Origin: Theristus sp. LFF4_11
Lineage: Eukaryota; Nematoda; Chromadorea; Monhysterida; Xyalidae
Length of the DNA: 64,000 nt
NCBI GenBank assembly: GCA_030248135.1
Contig: JASANC010000130.1
Coordinates: 44,846 to 108,845, forward strand
Direction of reading: 5' to 3'
A program made the translations under genes and the position numbers. Under the pieces are notes generated by a model. That model made no database searches. It worked only from the letters and a program-made list of their open reading frames with translations, and was not told the origin of the DNA. Below are positions 45,497-55,839 of the stretch, piece by piece (position 1 is the first letter of the stretch; the number at the start of each line of letters is the position of its first letter).

Positions 45497-46543
45497 GGGC
45501 ATTGATAAAACTACAGACCCGCACCAGACCCGACCCGATAAAAATTGTGTGATAAAACTACAGACCCGATGTCGGGTCGGGTCTAGGCCAGAAAAGCGTT
45601 GATAAAACTACAGACCCGATGTTTTTGAAAAAGTGCTCCAAAATTTGAAAAAATCAAAAAAAAAATAAAATTGGCCCAAAATCGGCCAAAATAAACGTAG
45701 TTGGCTGGGAACAGGTTGCAAATATAAAAAATGTTTTTGTTTGGCGGGAAATTCAAATATTGAATCAAAACGTGTCTGGTCTGGTCACAGTCAGTTTTGT
45801 TTGCTTCACGCAGCTGATGTTACAAGTTCCATATATGAGGGTGTGGCTCTGCGAGTAGCAAAACATACACGGCAGTTCTGGGCTCGTATTGGCTGCTCAT
45901 GTTATCGATTTCCCAACGTGCATGAGCGTCGACTCAGGATTTAGGATTTCCTGGATTTCACGCTTTCACTACTGTTACTGCACGCGGCTGATGTTGCACG
46001 TTTCGTATATGATAGAGTTGTTGCTCGCATAGCCACACTCTATCATATACGAAACGTGTAACATCAGCCGCATGCAGCAACAATAATGAACGCGTGAAAT
46101 CCTGATTCGATATTCGACGCTCATGCACGTTGGGAAATCGATAACATGAGCAGCCAATAAGAGCCCAGAACTGCCGTGTATTTTTTTATTACTCGCAGCA
46201 CACCCTCATATATGGAACTTGTAACATCAGCCGCGTGAAGCAAACAAAACTGACCGTAACCAGACACGTTTTGATTCAATCTTTGAATTTCCCGCCAAGC
46301 AAAAACATTTTTTATGTTTGCAACCTGTTTCCAGCCAATAAGGTTTATTTAGACCGATTTTAGGCCAATTTTATTTTTTTGAATTTTTTTTTCAAATTTT
46401 GAGCATTTTTTTCAAAAACATCGGGTCTGTAGTTTTATCAACGCTTTTCTGGTCTAGACCAGACCCGACATCGGGTCTGTAGTTTTATCACACAATTTTT
46501 ATCGGGTCGGGTCGGGTGCGGGTCTGTAGTTTTATCAATGCCC
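45497..46543. mobile_element. Foldback element with ~500-bp inverted repeats and 9-bp TSD (family E)
   Basis: Starts GGGCATTGATAAAACTACAG and ends with its complement; the arms are near-perfect reverse complements meeting at about 46021-46035 (TATGATAGAGTTG / CTCTATCATA). It is flanked by exact TCTATATCG duplications (45488-45496 and 46544-46552). Subterminal GATAAAACTACAGACCCG repeats occur three times per arm. Long TIRs with a 9-bp TSD fit a Mutator-like non-autonomous element. Non-coding. Confidence 0.82.
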
Positions 46544-46585
46544 TCTATATCGCCCCCCCAACCCCTCGGCTCTGGAACAACTATG

Positions 46586-47131
46586 CCCCCCCGCAGCACC
46601 ATACCCCCCCCCTTCGAAAATTGTTTTGGGCCCACGGTACTGCTCGCAGAGCGTCCGATTGTGCTCGCTGCTCCGTTTGCAAGCGCTACGTTGTCTGGTT
46701 GCTGCTTCGTGTCGTGTCGTCGCGACCAGTACCGAAGACTAGGGGGAGGTGGGGGGGGTACACCCCCCCAGAGCACCCGAGACCTCCGCGTGGGGGGGGG
46801 GGGGGGGTGACGCGACACCCACCCCCCAAAACCTGACACTGGACCATCCACACCCCCCCCCCCTCGAAATTTGCTAGACACCCCCCCCCACCCCCCCCCT
46901 AGATGGACCTAAGTAACAGTGACACCCCCCAAAAAATTTCTCGGACCACCCAAAAATCATGAATTTTTGCTCAAAAATCATGATTTTTTTGTCTTTAAAG
47001 TCCATAATATAAGCTAAATATATGATAACTTGACATTCTTCATTGTAATTTCAAAGATTTTGCAGCAAAATTTAGCGTTTTTCCTTCAAAATTTAAGCCA
47101 AAAAATCTCATGGGTGGGGTGGGGGTGTGCA
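46586..47131. repeat. Poly-C/G tract block with family D and family H fragments
   Basis: Contains a family D fragment (46640-46735, GAGCGTCCGATTGTGCTCGC), multiple C8-C13 runs and a family H core (46965-47112). No gene. Confidence 0.6.
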
Positions 47132-48157
47132 TAGGGTTAGGGGCTTTGAAAAAAAATTTTTTATTTTTTTTCGTTTTTTTTTTAAATTTGGATTTTTTTT
47201 TCAAACTTAAAAAAATTTGAAAAATTTTTCTTCTACTTTGCTCTGAAAATTCGATTTATGGCATAATTTTTTGAAAGTTCAAACCAAATTTTCTTCCCAA
47301 CTTCTTTGTGTGCTTAGGTACATGTCATTATTTGGTCATTTTGACCGACGTACTCCATGTTTTTCGATTTGGATGACTTCTAGAGTCAATTTTTAGCGTT
47401 GAAATGACTTAACTGAATTGAAATATCGTTTCAGAAATCGTTTTCTTGCAACTTAGAACATGTTTTTTCAGTCGGTAGGCCATGAGATGAACATGATATT
47501 TTGTTGATTGGCGTATGTTATAGGTCTACAATGGAGTTGTGCGATATATTGTTAAACAATTGGAGCGGAGATGTTGGTTAATACCACATCACACGACCGT
47601 TTTTCAGATACCCGATAACATGGCCACATGCTAAAACTTGCGTGCTGAGCTAAACTAACGTGTTAAACTTGCGTCTGTCAGTTGCCCGCAACGTGATCGA
47701 GAAATCATGGTACGTGTTTTCGATACGATGATTTGAAGAGTGGGCTCTCGCCATGTGGCAGATAGCATAGCTGGTTGAACCTGAAAGTAAGTGTCTTGGG
47801 GGGGGGGGCGACCGGGTCGACAGGGGTTGCCGACTTAGCTACAGCAAACAGGAATTTTTGAACACAGTCAAATTTTGGTAATTTTCTAAAGAGGAACAAC
47901 TAAGAACGGTTCAATATTCAAGTACACGTCGAAAATTGTCCTGTTTTACTGTTGAAAATGCAACTTTCCCTCTATGAAATGGACATAATTTCAATAAAAC
48001 ACGATTTTCGCTCTTATAGTTTTCCGGATCGTTCTGAAAATAGTCTAGATGAACTCAGCTCGACGAGACGCTTCGAACAAACCTAACTTGTAAAAAAAAA
48101 TTTTTAAATTTTTTTTAATTTAAAAAAAAATCCGGATTTTTTTTTCCTCTAACCCTA
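47132..48157. mobile_element. Family B hAT-like element, copy 4 (8-bp TSD)
   Basis: TAGGGTTAGGGGC to CCTCTAACCCTA with exact GGTGTGCA duplications (47124-47131 and 48158-48165); 1,026 bp. Confidence 0.9.
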
Positions 48158-48317
48158 GGTGTGCACCCCCCCAGAAAATTTTCTACAATAGTGCACTCCC
48201 CCCATGGCCCACGCCTGGGGGGTGTCACTGTACCATGACTGACACCCCCCCACTGAAAAATTTTCGGCACCCCCCCCCCACGTGACGACACCCCCCCCCT
48301 CGAAAATTTGCTTTCGC

Positions 48318-49095
48318 CTTCGGTACTGGTCGCGACACCATCAGAAGAATTGATTGAATTTCAATTCAAGGCGGTATGTTTGTCTTCACTTTAGCATTAG
48401 TTTAGCTGGGGTTGGGGACAATTGGTGACGTTTTGGAGGTCAAAACACAAGAAGAGGCATGTGACGGTTTGGAAAAGGGGTAATTGAGGTCACCAAAACA
48501 AAATCTGCAAAGTTCCGCCATACGGGAGTCATTCGGGAGGCGTTTGCATATCATACCGTGTTACCTCTATTAACCCCCCCCAAATTAAACCCCCCCCCCC
48601 AAAAATAAACCCCCACCCCCTCGACAAGTTTCCAAATAATCCCCCCCCAAAAATAATCCCTCATGGGGGATTATTGAAACCTGTTTGGAACACATACCCA
48701 GCGAATTCAGTGGCTGGTTGCCGTGAAAATGATGAAATTGTGCTACCAAAGGCCCCAAATGGATGAGTTAATGGTAATTTCATTACAAAAGGCTGTTGTA
48801 AAAGGAAATTTCTATGTAGAGTAGAGGTTTCTGCGACTTCCTTCCTGCCATGGAAGGTATTTTTGCCATTTTGCCCACTCCTAAAAATGGTTTCCAAATA
48901 AACCCTCCCCCCCCCCCCAAAAAAATAAACCCCCACCCCCAGAAGTCGCTGAAGAAATAAACCCCCATGGGGGTTTATTAGAGGTAATACGGTATGTGGT
49001 TCTTCGGACTCCCTGATTGATTTGGCACAACTTTGATTTTTTTATTTAAAAAAAACAAAACAAAAATGGCGATTTTTGTTTTTTTTTACAACCCT
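48318..49095. mobile_element. Family D copy 2 interrupted by family A
   Basis: GGTCGCGACACCATCAGAAG through GGAGGCGTTTGCATATCA, then a 437-bp family A insertion, then TGTGGTTCTTCGGACTCCCT to TTACAACCCTA. Apart from the insertion it follows the 38095-38421 part of family D copy 1; the 5' part is missing. Confidence 0.8.
48556..48992. mobile_element. Family A poly-G transposon, copy 3 (TA TSD proven by empty site)
   Basis: CCGTGTTACCTCTATTAACC to GGTTTATTAGAGGTAATACGG between TA dinucleotides (48554-48555 and 48993-48994). The uninterrupted family D copy reads GCATATCATATGTGGTTC at 38307-38324, the exact pre-insertion site. Orientation is reversed relative to copies 1 and 2. Confidence 0.88.
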
Positions 49096-49127
49096 ATATC
49101 ATCGTCGTAAGTTCTAACCACTGTTAC

Positions 49128-49597
49128 CATAGTTGTTCTAGGGGGGGCCTGGGGGGGGGCGGCCCCCCCAAAAAATTTTCGAATCTATCTCTATCAAACA
49201 GGTTTTTTCGGCTTAGCTATTATCTATCAAAAAAATTTTCTCAGCCAGCTATCTATCTGAAAATTTTTGTCTTCGAGGACATAAAATGAGTCAATTTTTG
49301 AGCAAAATTGACCATTTTTGCTCGTAATTCTTGAAAATTTCGCTAATTTTAGGTAAAATACGCGCTTATACTTGATTTTTAGAGTATTTTTAGCATTATT
49401 TTGCTGTTTTTATAGCTTTTTATCGTTTTAGCTATCTATCTATCAAATTTCAAAATTTTGACCGGCCCCCCCCCCAAAGTCACATGGCCCCCCCCCGCGG
49501 CCCCCCCCCAAAATTTTCCAGCTATCTATCTAGAAAATTTGCTCCAGCTATCTATATCGGCCCCCCCCCCCAACCCCTCGGCTCTGGAACAACTATG
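49128..49597. mobile_element. Family C copy 5 just upstream of the FATP start
   Basis: CATAGTTGTTCTAGGGG to GGCTCTGGAACAACTATG with exact ACTGTTAC TSDs (49120-49127 and 49598-49605). Its right edge is 48 bp from the FATP start codon and 31 bp before the TTTCAG acceptor preceding it. Confidence 0.88.
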
Positions 49598-49622
49598 ACT
49601 GTTACCGTTGCATGTTTTCACA

Positions 49623-49628
49623 TTTCAG
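49623..49628 (+). promoter_or_regulatory. Splice acceptor upstream of FATP start (5'-UTR intron or trans-splice site)
   Basis: TTTCAG lies 17 bp before the FATP ATG. PARL has TTTCAG at 57350-57355, 24 bp before its ATG, and the GPCR has one 73 bp before its ATG. Acceptors this close to start codons without a visible upstream coding exon are typical of spliced-leader trans-splicing, but a 5'-UTR intron is equally possible from sequence. Confidence 0.4.
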
Positions 49629-49645
49629 GCGCTGTTTTTCAAGTG

Positions 49646-52600
49646 ATGTCTTCTGCAGTGACGCCCAACTGGGCGCTGCCATGGTTGGCTGGTTTTGCAG
49701 CTGGCTATGCGTTCACCGGCTGCGTGTGTTGGGCCACAGTTTTGGGCATACTTGCTGCAGCGGCCTGCAATTTCCAACTTGTCAAGATCATGATTCGCAC
49801 GTTTCCAAGAGATGCAAAGTTAGCCGATTGTTTTGTCGTTTCATTTGGTAATTGAGCGTGAAAATCTCAGTGTGAAAACAGTGCATCCTGTTTTATTCAC
49901 ACAGTAATGTTGCACATGAATGGCACACAAACCAGTAGCGAAAGCGGGACCTTGGGTGAGGGGGGGGTGTTTGCCAAATTTTAGAGGGGGGTGTCAGGTG
50001 CCTTCTCGGTGAGGGGGGGATGCACGGGCAGCAAATTTTCCTGAGGGGGGGGTGCACTGGCAGAAAAAATTTGTCAGGGGGGGGTGCGTGCACGGGATCG
50101 CACGGGTAATACCAAATTTTTGCCTTAGAAAAACACAGAAATTCTTGTAAAATACAGAATATTTTGTGCAAACAAGCTGCTTGTTTGGTCAGAAACAACA
50201 AAATCTATGCAGGGACAGACACAAACGTCAAGAAAAATGCAAAAATTACGGTATTTTTGGAAAAAATTTGAGATGAGATTGACCACCGTGAGGGGGGGGT
50301 GCGATCCCGTGTTTTCTCGCGGAGGGGGGTGGGGGGAGTCTAGTACCCGTGTCGAGGTAAAGGGGGGAGGGGGGTACACGGGTATCTGCCCGTGCACGGG
50401 CAGGATTTTCGGCTGAGGAGGGGGGTTGACCCCCCCCCACCCCCCGCACTTTCGCTACTGGCACAAGCAGGGGCACACAGACGCGTCATCCTTTGCCCGC
50501 GTGCATGCTTGTGCACAGGGGTCGAGCCGAGCCTAATTTTTGGTGATTCCGAGGGTGGGGGTCGACCCAAAATCCTAGGGGGGTCTGAGAGTCTGAGAGA
50601 TGCCAAAATCGCGGGGGGGGGGGTAAAAATTGCTAAATTTTTTTGCACATAATAAAAATAGGCAAAAAAAATTCTAACAACTAAAAATCTTACTGGTATG
50701 TACAAATTGTACGTTTTGGGGTCAAATTGATGGAGGTTTTTGTCAAAAAAAACTAAAATAACTCGTTTCATTGTGTAAATGGCAAAAAACTATTTGCATT
50801 GCGTTCTGAATGGTTTGCAGTAATTAGATCTCCACTGGAACTTGACGAGGTTAGATCAGTGGTCCAAGTCTTATAGATCACGGTAATTCTTAGGAGGGGG
50901 TGGGGTTCAAGTGCAAAAACCAAGTCATACCACACCTGAAAGCAGCCATTCAACCCTTAAATATACTATGCTAAGGTAAAGTAAGAAAATTTTGTGAAAA
51001 AGTGCTCGCAAATGCACTTTTTTCATTGTTTTAGAGGCAAATTTTGGATTTTGGAAGGTCGAAATTGGGGAGGGGGTGTCTGGGAAAGTCGAAAAAAAGG
51101 GGGGTCTGGGGGTCGAAATCTGGGAGGTGGGGGGTCTGGCTGGCCCCCAAATCTGAGAGGGGGGTGCCCGGGACCAAAATTTGGGGGTTCCCCGGGTCGA
51201 CTTCATCTTGACCCCTGCGTTGTGCAACATTACTGTGTGCACTGCATTCATACCGGAACTCTGATGTCAATCTTTGTCTTCAATCAATTTATGTAAGATA
51301 GAAGGGGACATGTAATGGTCAGCTGGAGAAGAATCCAAGAACCTCGAATTCATACAAACAAAAAACAAAGCGCACTGTCGCTACGAAATATTTGAACCAT
51401 TTTACTTCCATTTACTTGAACAACTGCAACACCCACCCAAACCTTCAGTGGCTTGTGGAAGCTGTTCCGTATCAAGCGAACTCTGCGTCGTCGTATGCGC
51501 GAAAACAAGCCAATTTGCGACATTTTCACTGATGAAATTCTGCCAACAAGAAGCCGGCATGTTGCCATGGTCTGCGTTGACACTGGCGAACAGTACACGT
51601 TTGAGCAAGTCGACCAGATTGCCAATCAAATTGCTCATTATTTCTATGTGCGTCGCGTTCGGTGCCCACTTTGGTTTTCATATTGTTCGTTATTGGCATT
51701 CAGTCTGCAAGCAAGCAGCTGGTTTTGATCATTGTTTTATTTATTGTAATATTCAGTCGGCTCGCCAACACCGTGCCTTTCAAGCAATTCTGCTGCAGGC
51801 TGTTGGTGTTCGCGAGGGCGACGTGGTCGCGTTGTTCATGAGCAACTCGCCCGCGTACGTGCTCACTTGGTTCGGCCTCTCACGGATCGGTGTCGTCACG
51901 GCGTGGATCAACTATAATCTGAGGCAAACATCGTTGGCGCATTGTATCAACATTGCAAAAGCACGCGCCATTGTCACCGACACTGAACTGCAGTCAGGTG
52001 ACTGGATATATTGAACGTGCTGGCCAGAGTCGGCTGCAGACAAACGAGCGATGTTCAATTGAAACTTGGTGACAAGTCATCATTTCAAATGTAAAGTGTG
52101 AGAGGAAATTAGGGTTAGCAAAATCCCGTTTTTTTCAAATCGTGGTAAAAACCGTATTTTTACAGGTGAAAAACGGTAATTTTACCGAAAAAAAAACGAG
52201 AGCCAAAAAGTTTTTCGTAGCCGACTGTAAACTTGAACCAGGATTCGTGAAAACAGCTTTCAGAAAGCTTTGTTCAAAATATCGTGCACCAACAAATAAA
52301 ATAAATCCTGTTTGGGCTTGAAAACCCAAAAGGTCAGCAATAAATCGACATTATCTTTAGCTCAATCGTTTACATTCCACCAATTACACAAAAAAAAACA
52401 CATCGTTTTCACCGGACAGTCTTTGGTCACAATAGACGAACACAATTTGCTGCAATAATCGATTAAAACCGAATTCAGAGTCAGTTTAGATCAAAAAGAA
52501 AACAAATCAGTAATTGTGTAAGAAAGACTGACTGACATTTGGAATTTTTGGAATTTTCAGCTCAGCTCGGCAGCTCTAGCCGATTCTTGCACCTCGCTTA

Positions 52601-55600
52601 ACAGTTCTTTCAAAACATCAGGGTCAATTTTGTGCACAACTAGCACAAGACACGTGTAAAGTTGCGAAACGATTGAAAATGATATAAAAAACTCGCAGTC
52701 CGATATTGAAAAAAACGGAAAAATACGGAAACTGTCTTTTTCCCGTTTTTTTCAAGGCACCAATTTTTACCGGTAAAAAACCGGTATTTTTACCATGCCA
52801 ACCCTAGAAGAAACTAAAATGAAAGTAAGCCTATGTGTTTTTGTTGCAGCGATTGCTGAAGTTTTGTCTGATGGCAGTTTATCCGACATTGTACCGACGT
52901 ACGTCTATGGTCCTGTTACTGATTCGACACTTTCAAAGTTTGAAGCGCACGATTTTCGATCAGCACTGTCCGAGTTCAGCAAGTACCCATCGAACAGAAA
53001 ACTGAAAACCACGTTCACTGGTACGTCACGACGTTACGTCGTTCGTAGAATGCTGACATTTGAACGCGTTCAGTGGAATTCGTTTATTAAATTGCTTTGT
53101 TTCGCGTTGTTGCGATCATCTTTCCGATTGTAAACGTCTTTTATTATGACGTGAGATAGTGCACATGTGAACGTGGAGACTTGTTCGCTCACCGGACAGC
53201 GTTGCTGCGAGCGCGTTTGCAGTGTGTTTGTCGCTCAGACGTCCTCTGCTACATCTACACGTCCGGCACGACGGGCCTCCCGAAGGCGGCTGTCATGAAG
53301 CACGCGCGTTTCTGCTACATGACCGAGGGCATCTTCGTCTGTTTCAACATGAGCGACCGCGAACGCATCTACGTCACGATGCCCATGTATCACTCGGCCG
53401 CTGGCATTTTAGGCGTCGGACAGATGCTGCTGCACGGCTGCACGCTGGTCGTCAGGAAGAAGTTCTCGGCCAGTCGCTTCTGGGACGACTGCGTGCGACA
53501 TCAGTGCACGGTCAGGCAGGCCAGTTGATTGCACAGCGTTGCTGCAATGCAATCGCAGTAAATTGTAAATCATAAACCAACAGCTGATTCACTGCTTTTG
53601 AGTTCGTCTCGTTGATCGGTCCAACGAGCTCAATGTAGCCAATCAGCATGCGAGATGTGAACGCCAATGGCCGGACCACTGAAATTTCGATAGTCTGACT
53701 GTGGTTTCAGTGATTTTGCGAAAAAAGCAGACATTTCTACAGTGCTTGCAGTCGTTCAGGCGTCACAATACATCGGTGAGGTGTGTCGTTATCTGTTGGC
53801 ACAGCCTGTGCGCGACGCTGAGACGCGCCACTCTGTTTGGCTGATGTACGGCAATGGACTGAGGCCAGACATTTGGCGCTCCTTGGTGAGACGCTTTGGC
53901 ATCAAACAAATCGGAGAGTTCTATGGGAGCACGGAGGGAAACTCGAATATTGGTTGGTGGCACTGCGCGAGCATTTCCGTTGGAATGAACTGTTTGATCT
54001 CTTTCGATTTACCGAGTATTTCGTCTTGATTTGAGAGGTAATAAACTTGGAATATTCACCGTGCCGTGAGTTACGTTGGTTGTTGGTGTTTCCCACGGTG
54101 TGTCTATCATCAGTGTGCACAACTGTAACAAGCACTCAGCTGCACCTGCACTCAAACATTCTAACCAGTCACGTTCTGCAGTGAACACGTGGAACTACGA
54201 AGGTGCTGTCGGTTTCCTGCCGGTCTACAAGATTCTGTTGCCATTGTTTCCAATCAATTTGATTAAAGTCGACGAAACGAGTGGCGAGATCATTCGTGAC
54301 GCGAACGGGCTCTGCTTGATGGCCGCAAGGGGTGCGTTGCGTGCGAAACGATTATGATTTGGAATCTGCTGCGTTGTGTGTGCTCGCCTGGTTGCTGCTG
54401 ATGTCTGCTTTCTGAATCGTTATTGATACCCTCATATAAGAACAAAACTCTTGCTGAAATAATCGTGCTGTTCGTCGCAGGTGAGACCGGTCAAATGGTC
54501 GGAAAAATCATCAAGAACGATGTTTTATCGGACTTCACTGGGTACGTCAGTGGCAAAGACACCGAAAAAAAGGTCGTGCAAAACGTTTTTCGCCACGGAG
54601 ACAAAGCGTTCAGTTCAGGTTGGCACTAGAGAACTTTGAACGTCTCATCAAAAACTAGTACTGAGTGCACGCTAATAAGTGTTGACCAATCAATGCTGAC
54701 AGCTGCTCAAAATGCTCACAAAAACGTACACAATTGTCACGAATGCAATTCATTTGCAGGTGATCTCCTTTACATGGACGAACTTGGTTACCTGTACTTC
54801 AAAGACCGCACCGGGGACACGTTCAGATGGAAGGGCGAGAACGTGTCGACGACAGAGGTGGAGACGGTGCTGCACAGGCTGCTCGCGTTGGCAGACGCCA
54901 CCGTCTACGGCGTCACCATTCCCGGTGCCGTTTTTGCTTATCTCACACTTCCCGTTTTCCGTGCTTTCAACTTTCAATTGAATCAGCAGCTCTGAGTGGC
55001 TGGTTTGTCAGCATGATACTAGAAAAACGGCTTGCAAATTGTTTTTTTACCATTGAATGTACCAAACGTCGGTGGTGTCGCTGTGTGTTGGGGTGTATGG
55101 ACACTGTTGGCCAAGGTGTCCCGTGAACAGGAATGCGTTCGAGGGCGCCAGCCTCTGCCTCCGTCAATGTTGCTTTTGCAACTGCACAGGCACGGACGGT
55201 CGCGCAGGCATGGCCGCGATCGTGGACGAGAACGACAACACGGACCTGGAGGCACTCGGCCAAGGGCTGCGGCTCAACCTGCCCCCGTATGCGCGGCCGG
55301 TGTTTCTGCGCATTTGCCACACGGTCGCCACCACTGGTCGGTGTTGCTTTGCTGGTGCTGCACGTGCGCGTTTGCTCCAGCAGAAGTGGCACGTTGCGAA
55401 TTGCGCTGTGTCACGTGTCACCACAATTGATTCCATAAAACGCTTCCACATTTCAGGAACATTCAAACTGAAAAAGACTGATCTGCAGAAGGACGGTTAT
55501 GATTTGGCGGCCTGTGCTTCAGACCCGGTCTATTTTTTGAACGCAAAAACCGGCAGCTACGAGCGAATGACACCTGAAACTCAGTCGCTAATTGTGCAAC

Positions 55601-55617
55601 AGAAAATTCGGTTTTGA
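49646..55617 (+). CDS. SLC27A: Long-chain fatty acid transport protein / very-long-chain acyl-CoA synthetase (SLC27 family)
   Basis: Eleven exons: 49646-49818, 51449-51647, 51799-51997, 52850-53020, 53239-53510, 53760-53952, 54182-54331, 54481-54618, 54760-54924, 55190-55336, 55457-55617. All phases match and give 655 residues. An N-terminal membrane segment ([20 protein letters not shown]) precedes GLWKLFRIK. The AMP-binding P-loop is [16 protein letters not shown] (about 252-267). [20 protein letters not shown] and the FATP signature [16 protein letters not shown] follow, and the C-terminus ends [16 protein letters not shown] ... [13 protein letters not shown]. It activates long and very long fatty acids to CoA esters at ER or plasma membrane, promoting uptake. 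The start Met is the first in frame after a TTTCAG acceptor at 49623-49628. Intron 3 hosts a family F-like element. The paralogue number is not assignable. Confidence 0.92.
49930..50640. repeat. Poly-G tract block in FATP intron 1
   Basis: Many G6-G9 runs spaced by motifs such as CAGCAAATTTTCCTGA and GTGCACGGGCAGGATTTTCG. The last motif is shared with 36140 and resembles the reverse-orientation sequence at 41275-41335. A second smaller block is at 50880-51200. Low-complexity proline/glycine frames here are not genes. Confidence 0.6.
52110..52806. mobile_element. Family F-like hAT element in FATP intron 3
   Basis: TAGGGTTAGCAAAATCCCG to ACCATGCCAACCCTA. The flanks GAGGAAAT and GAAGAAAC agree at 6 of 8. 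It has AAAAACGG/CCGGTTTT-type blocks at both ends like the element at 25638-26225. Its right end is 43 bp before the exon 4 acceptor, inside the likely branch-point region. Confidence 0.7.
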
Positions 55618-55833
55618 AGATCGAAAATTTTTATCACACCCATCTGTTGCTGGTGTTTATCGCACGTTTGAAGTTGCATGTAAAGCGGTGCAGGTGGGGC
55701 ACAGCTTTCGTCCGGTCCATGCTGGATTCCAACACTTTCTGCGCCTGACCAATTTACTAAGAGTTATTTGATATGCGTGTGAATTTGTAGCTCAAAAACT
55801 GCAACTCTGGTGCTCGCAACGCTTAATTTTCTT

Positions 55834-55839
55834 AATAAA
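55834..55839 (+). terminator. Poly(A) signal of the FATP gene
   Basis: AATAAA 216 bp after the stop codon in AT-rich DNA. Confidence 0.55.

Larger units (their letters stand above)
43079..46585. mobile_element. Outer family C element split by nested insertions
   Basis: Its left terminus CATAGT (43079-43084) resumes at 43557 after an inserted family C copy. It continues to 43913, resumes at 45425 after a second family C copy, is split again at 45497-46543 by a foldback, and finishes ...GGCTCTGGAACAACTATG at 46585. Joining the pieces in order gives one ordinary ~470-bp family C element in reverse orientation. Confidence 0.8.

Noticed and set aside
36777..47899. Recurrent minus-strand frame MFLFRKLPKFDCVQ...
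   Set aside because: Present in every family B copy, differing only by G-run length; no transposase motif and no sign of selection on the frame.
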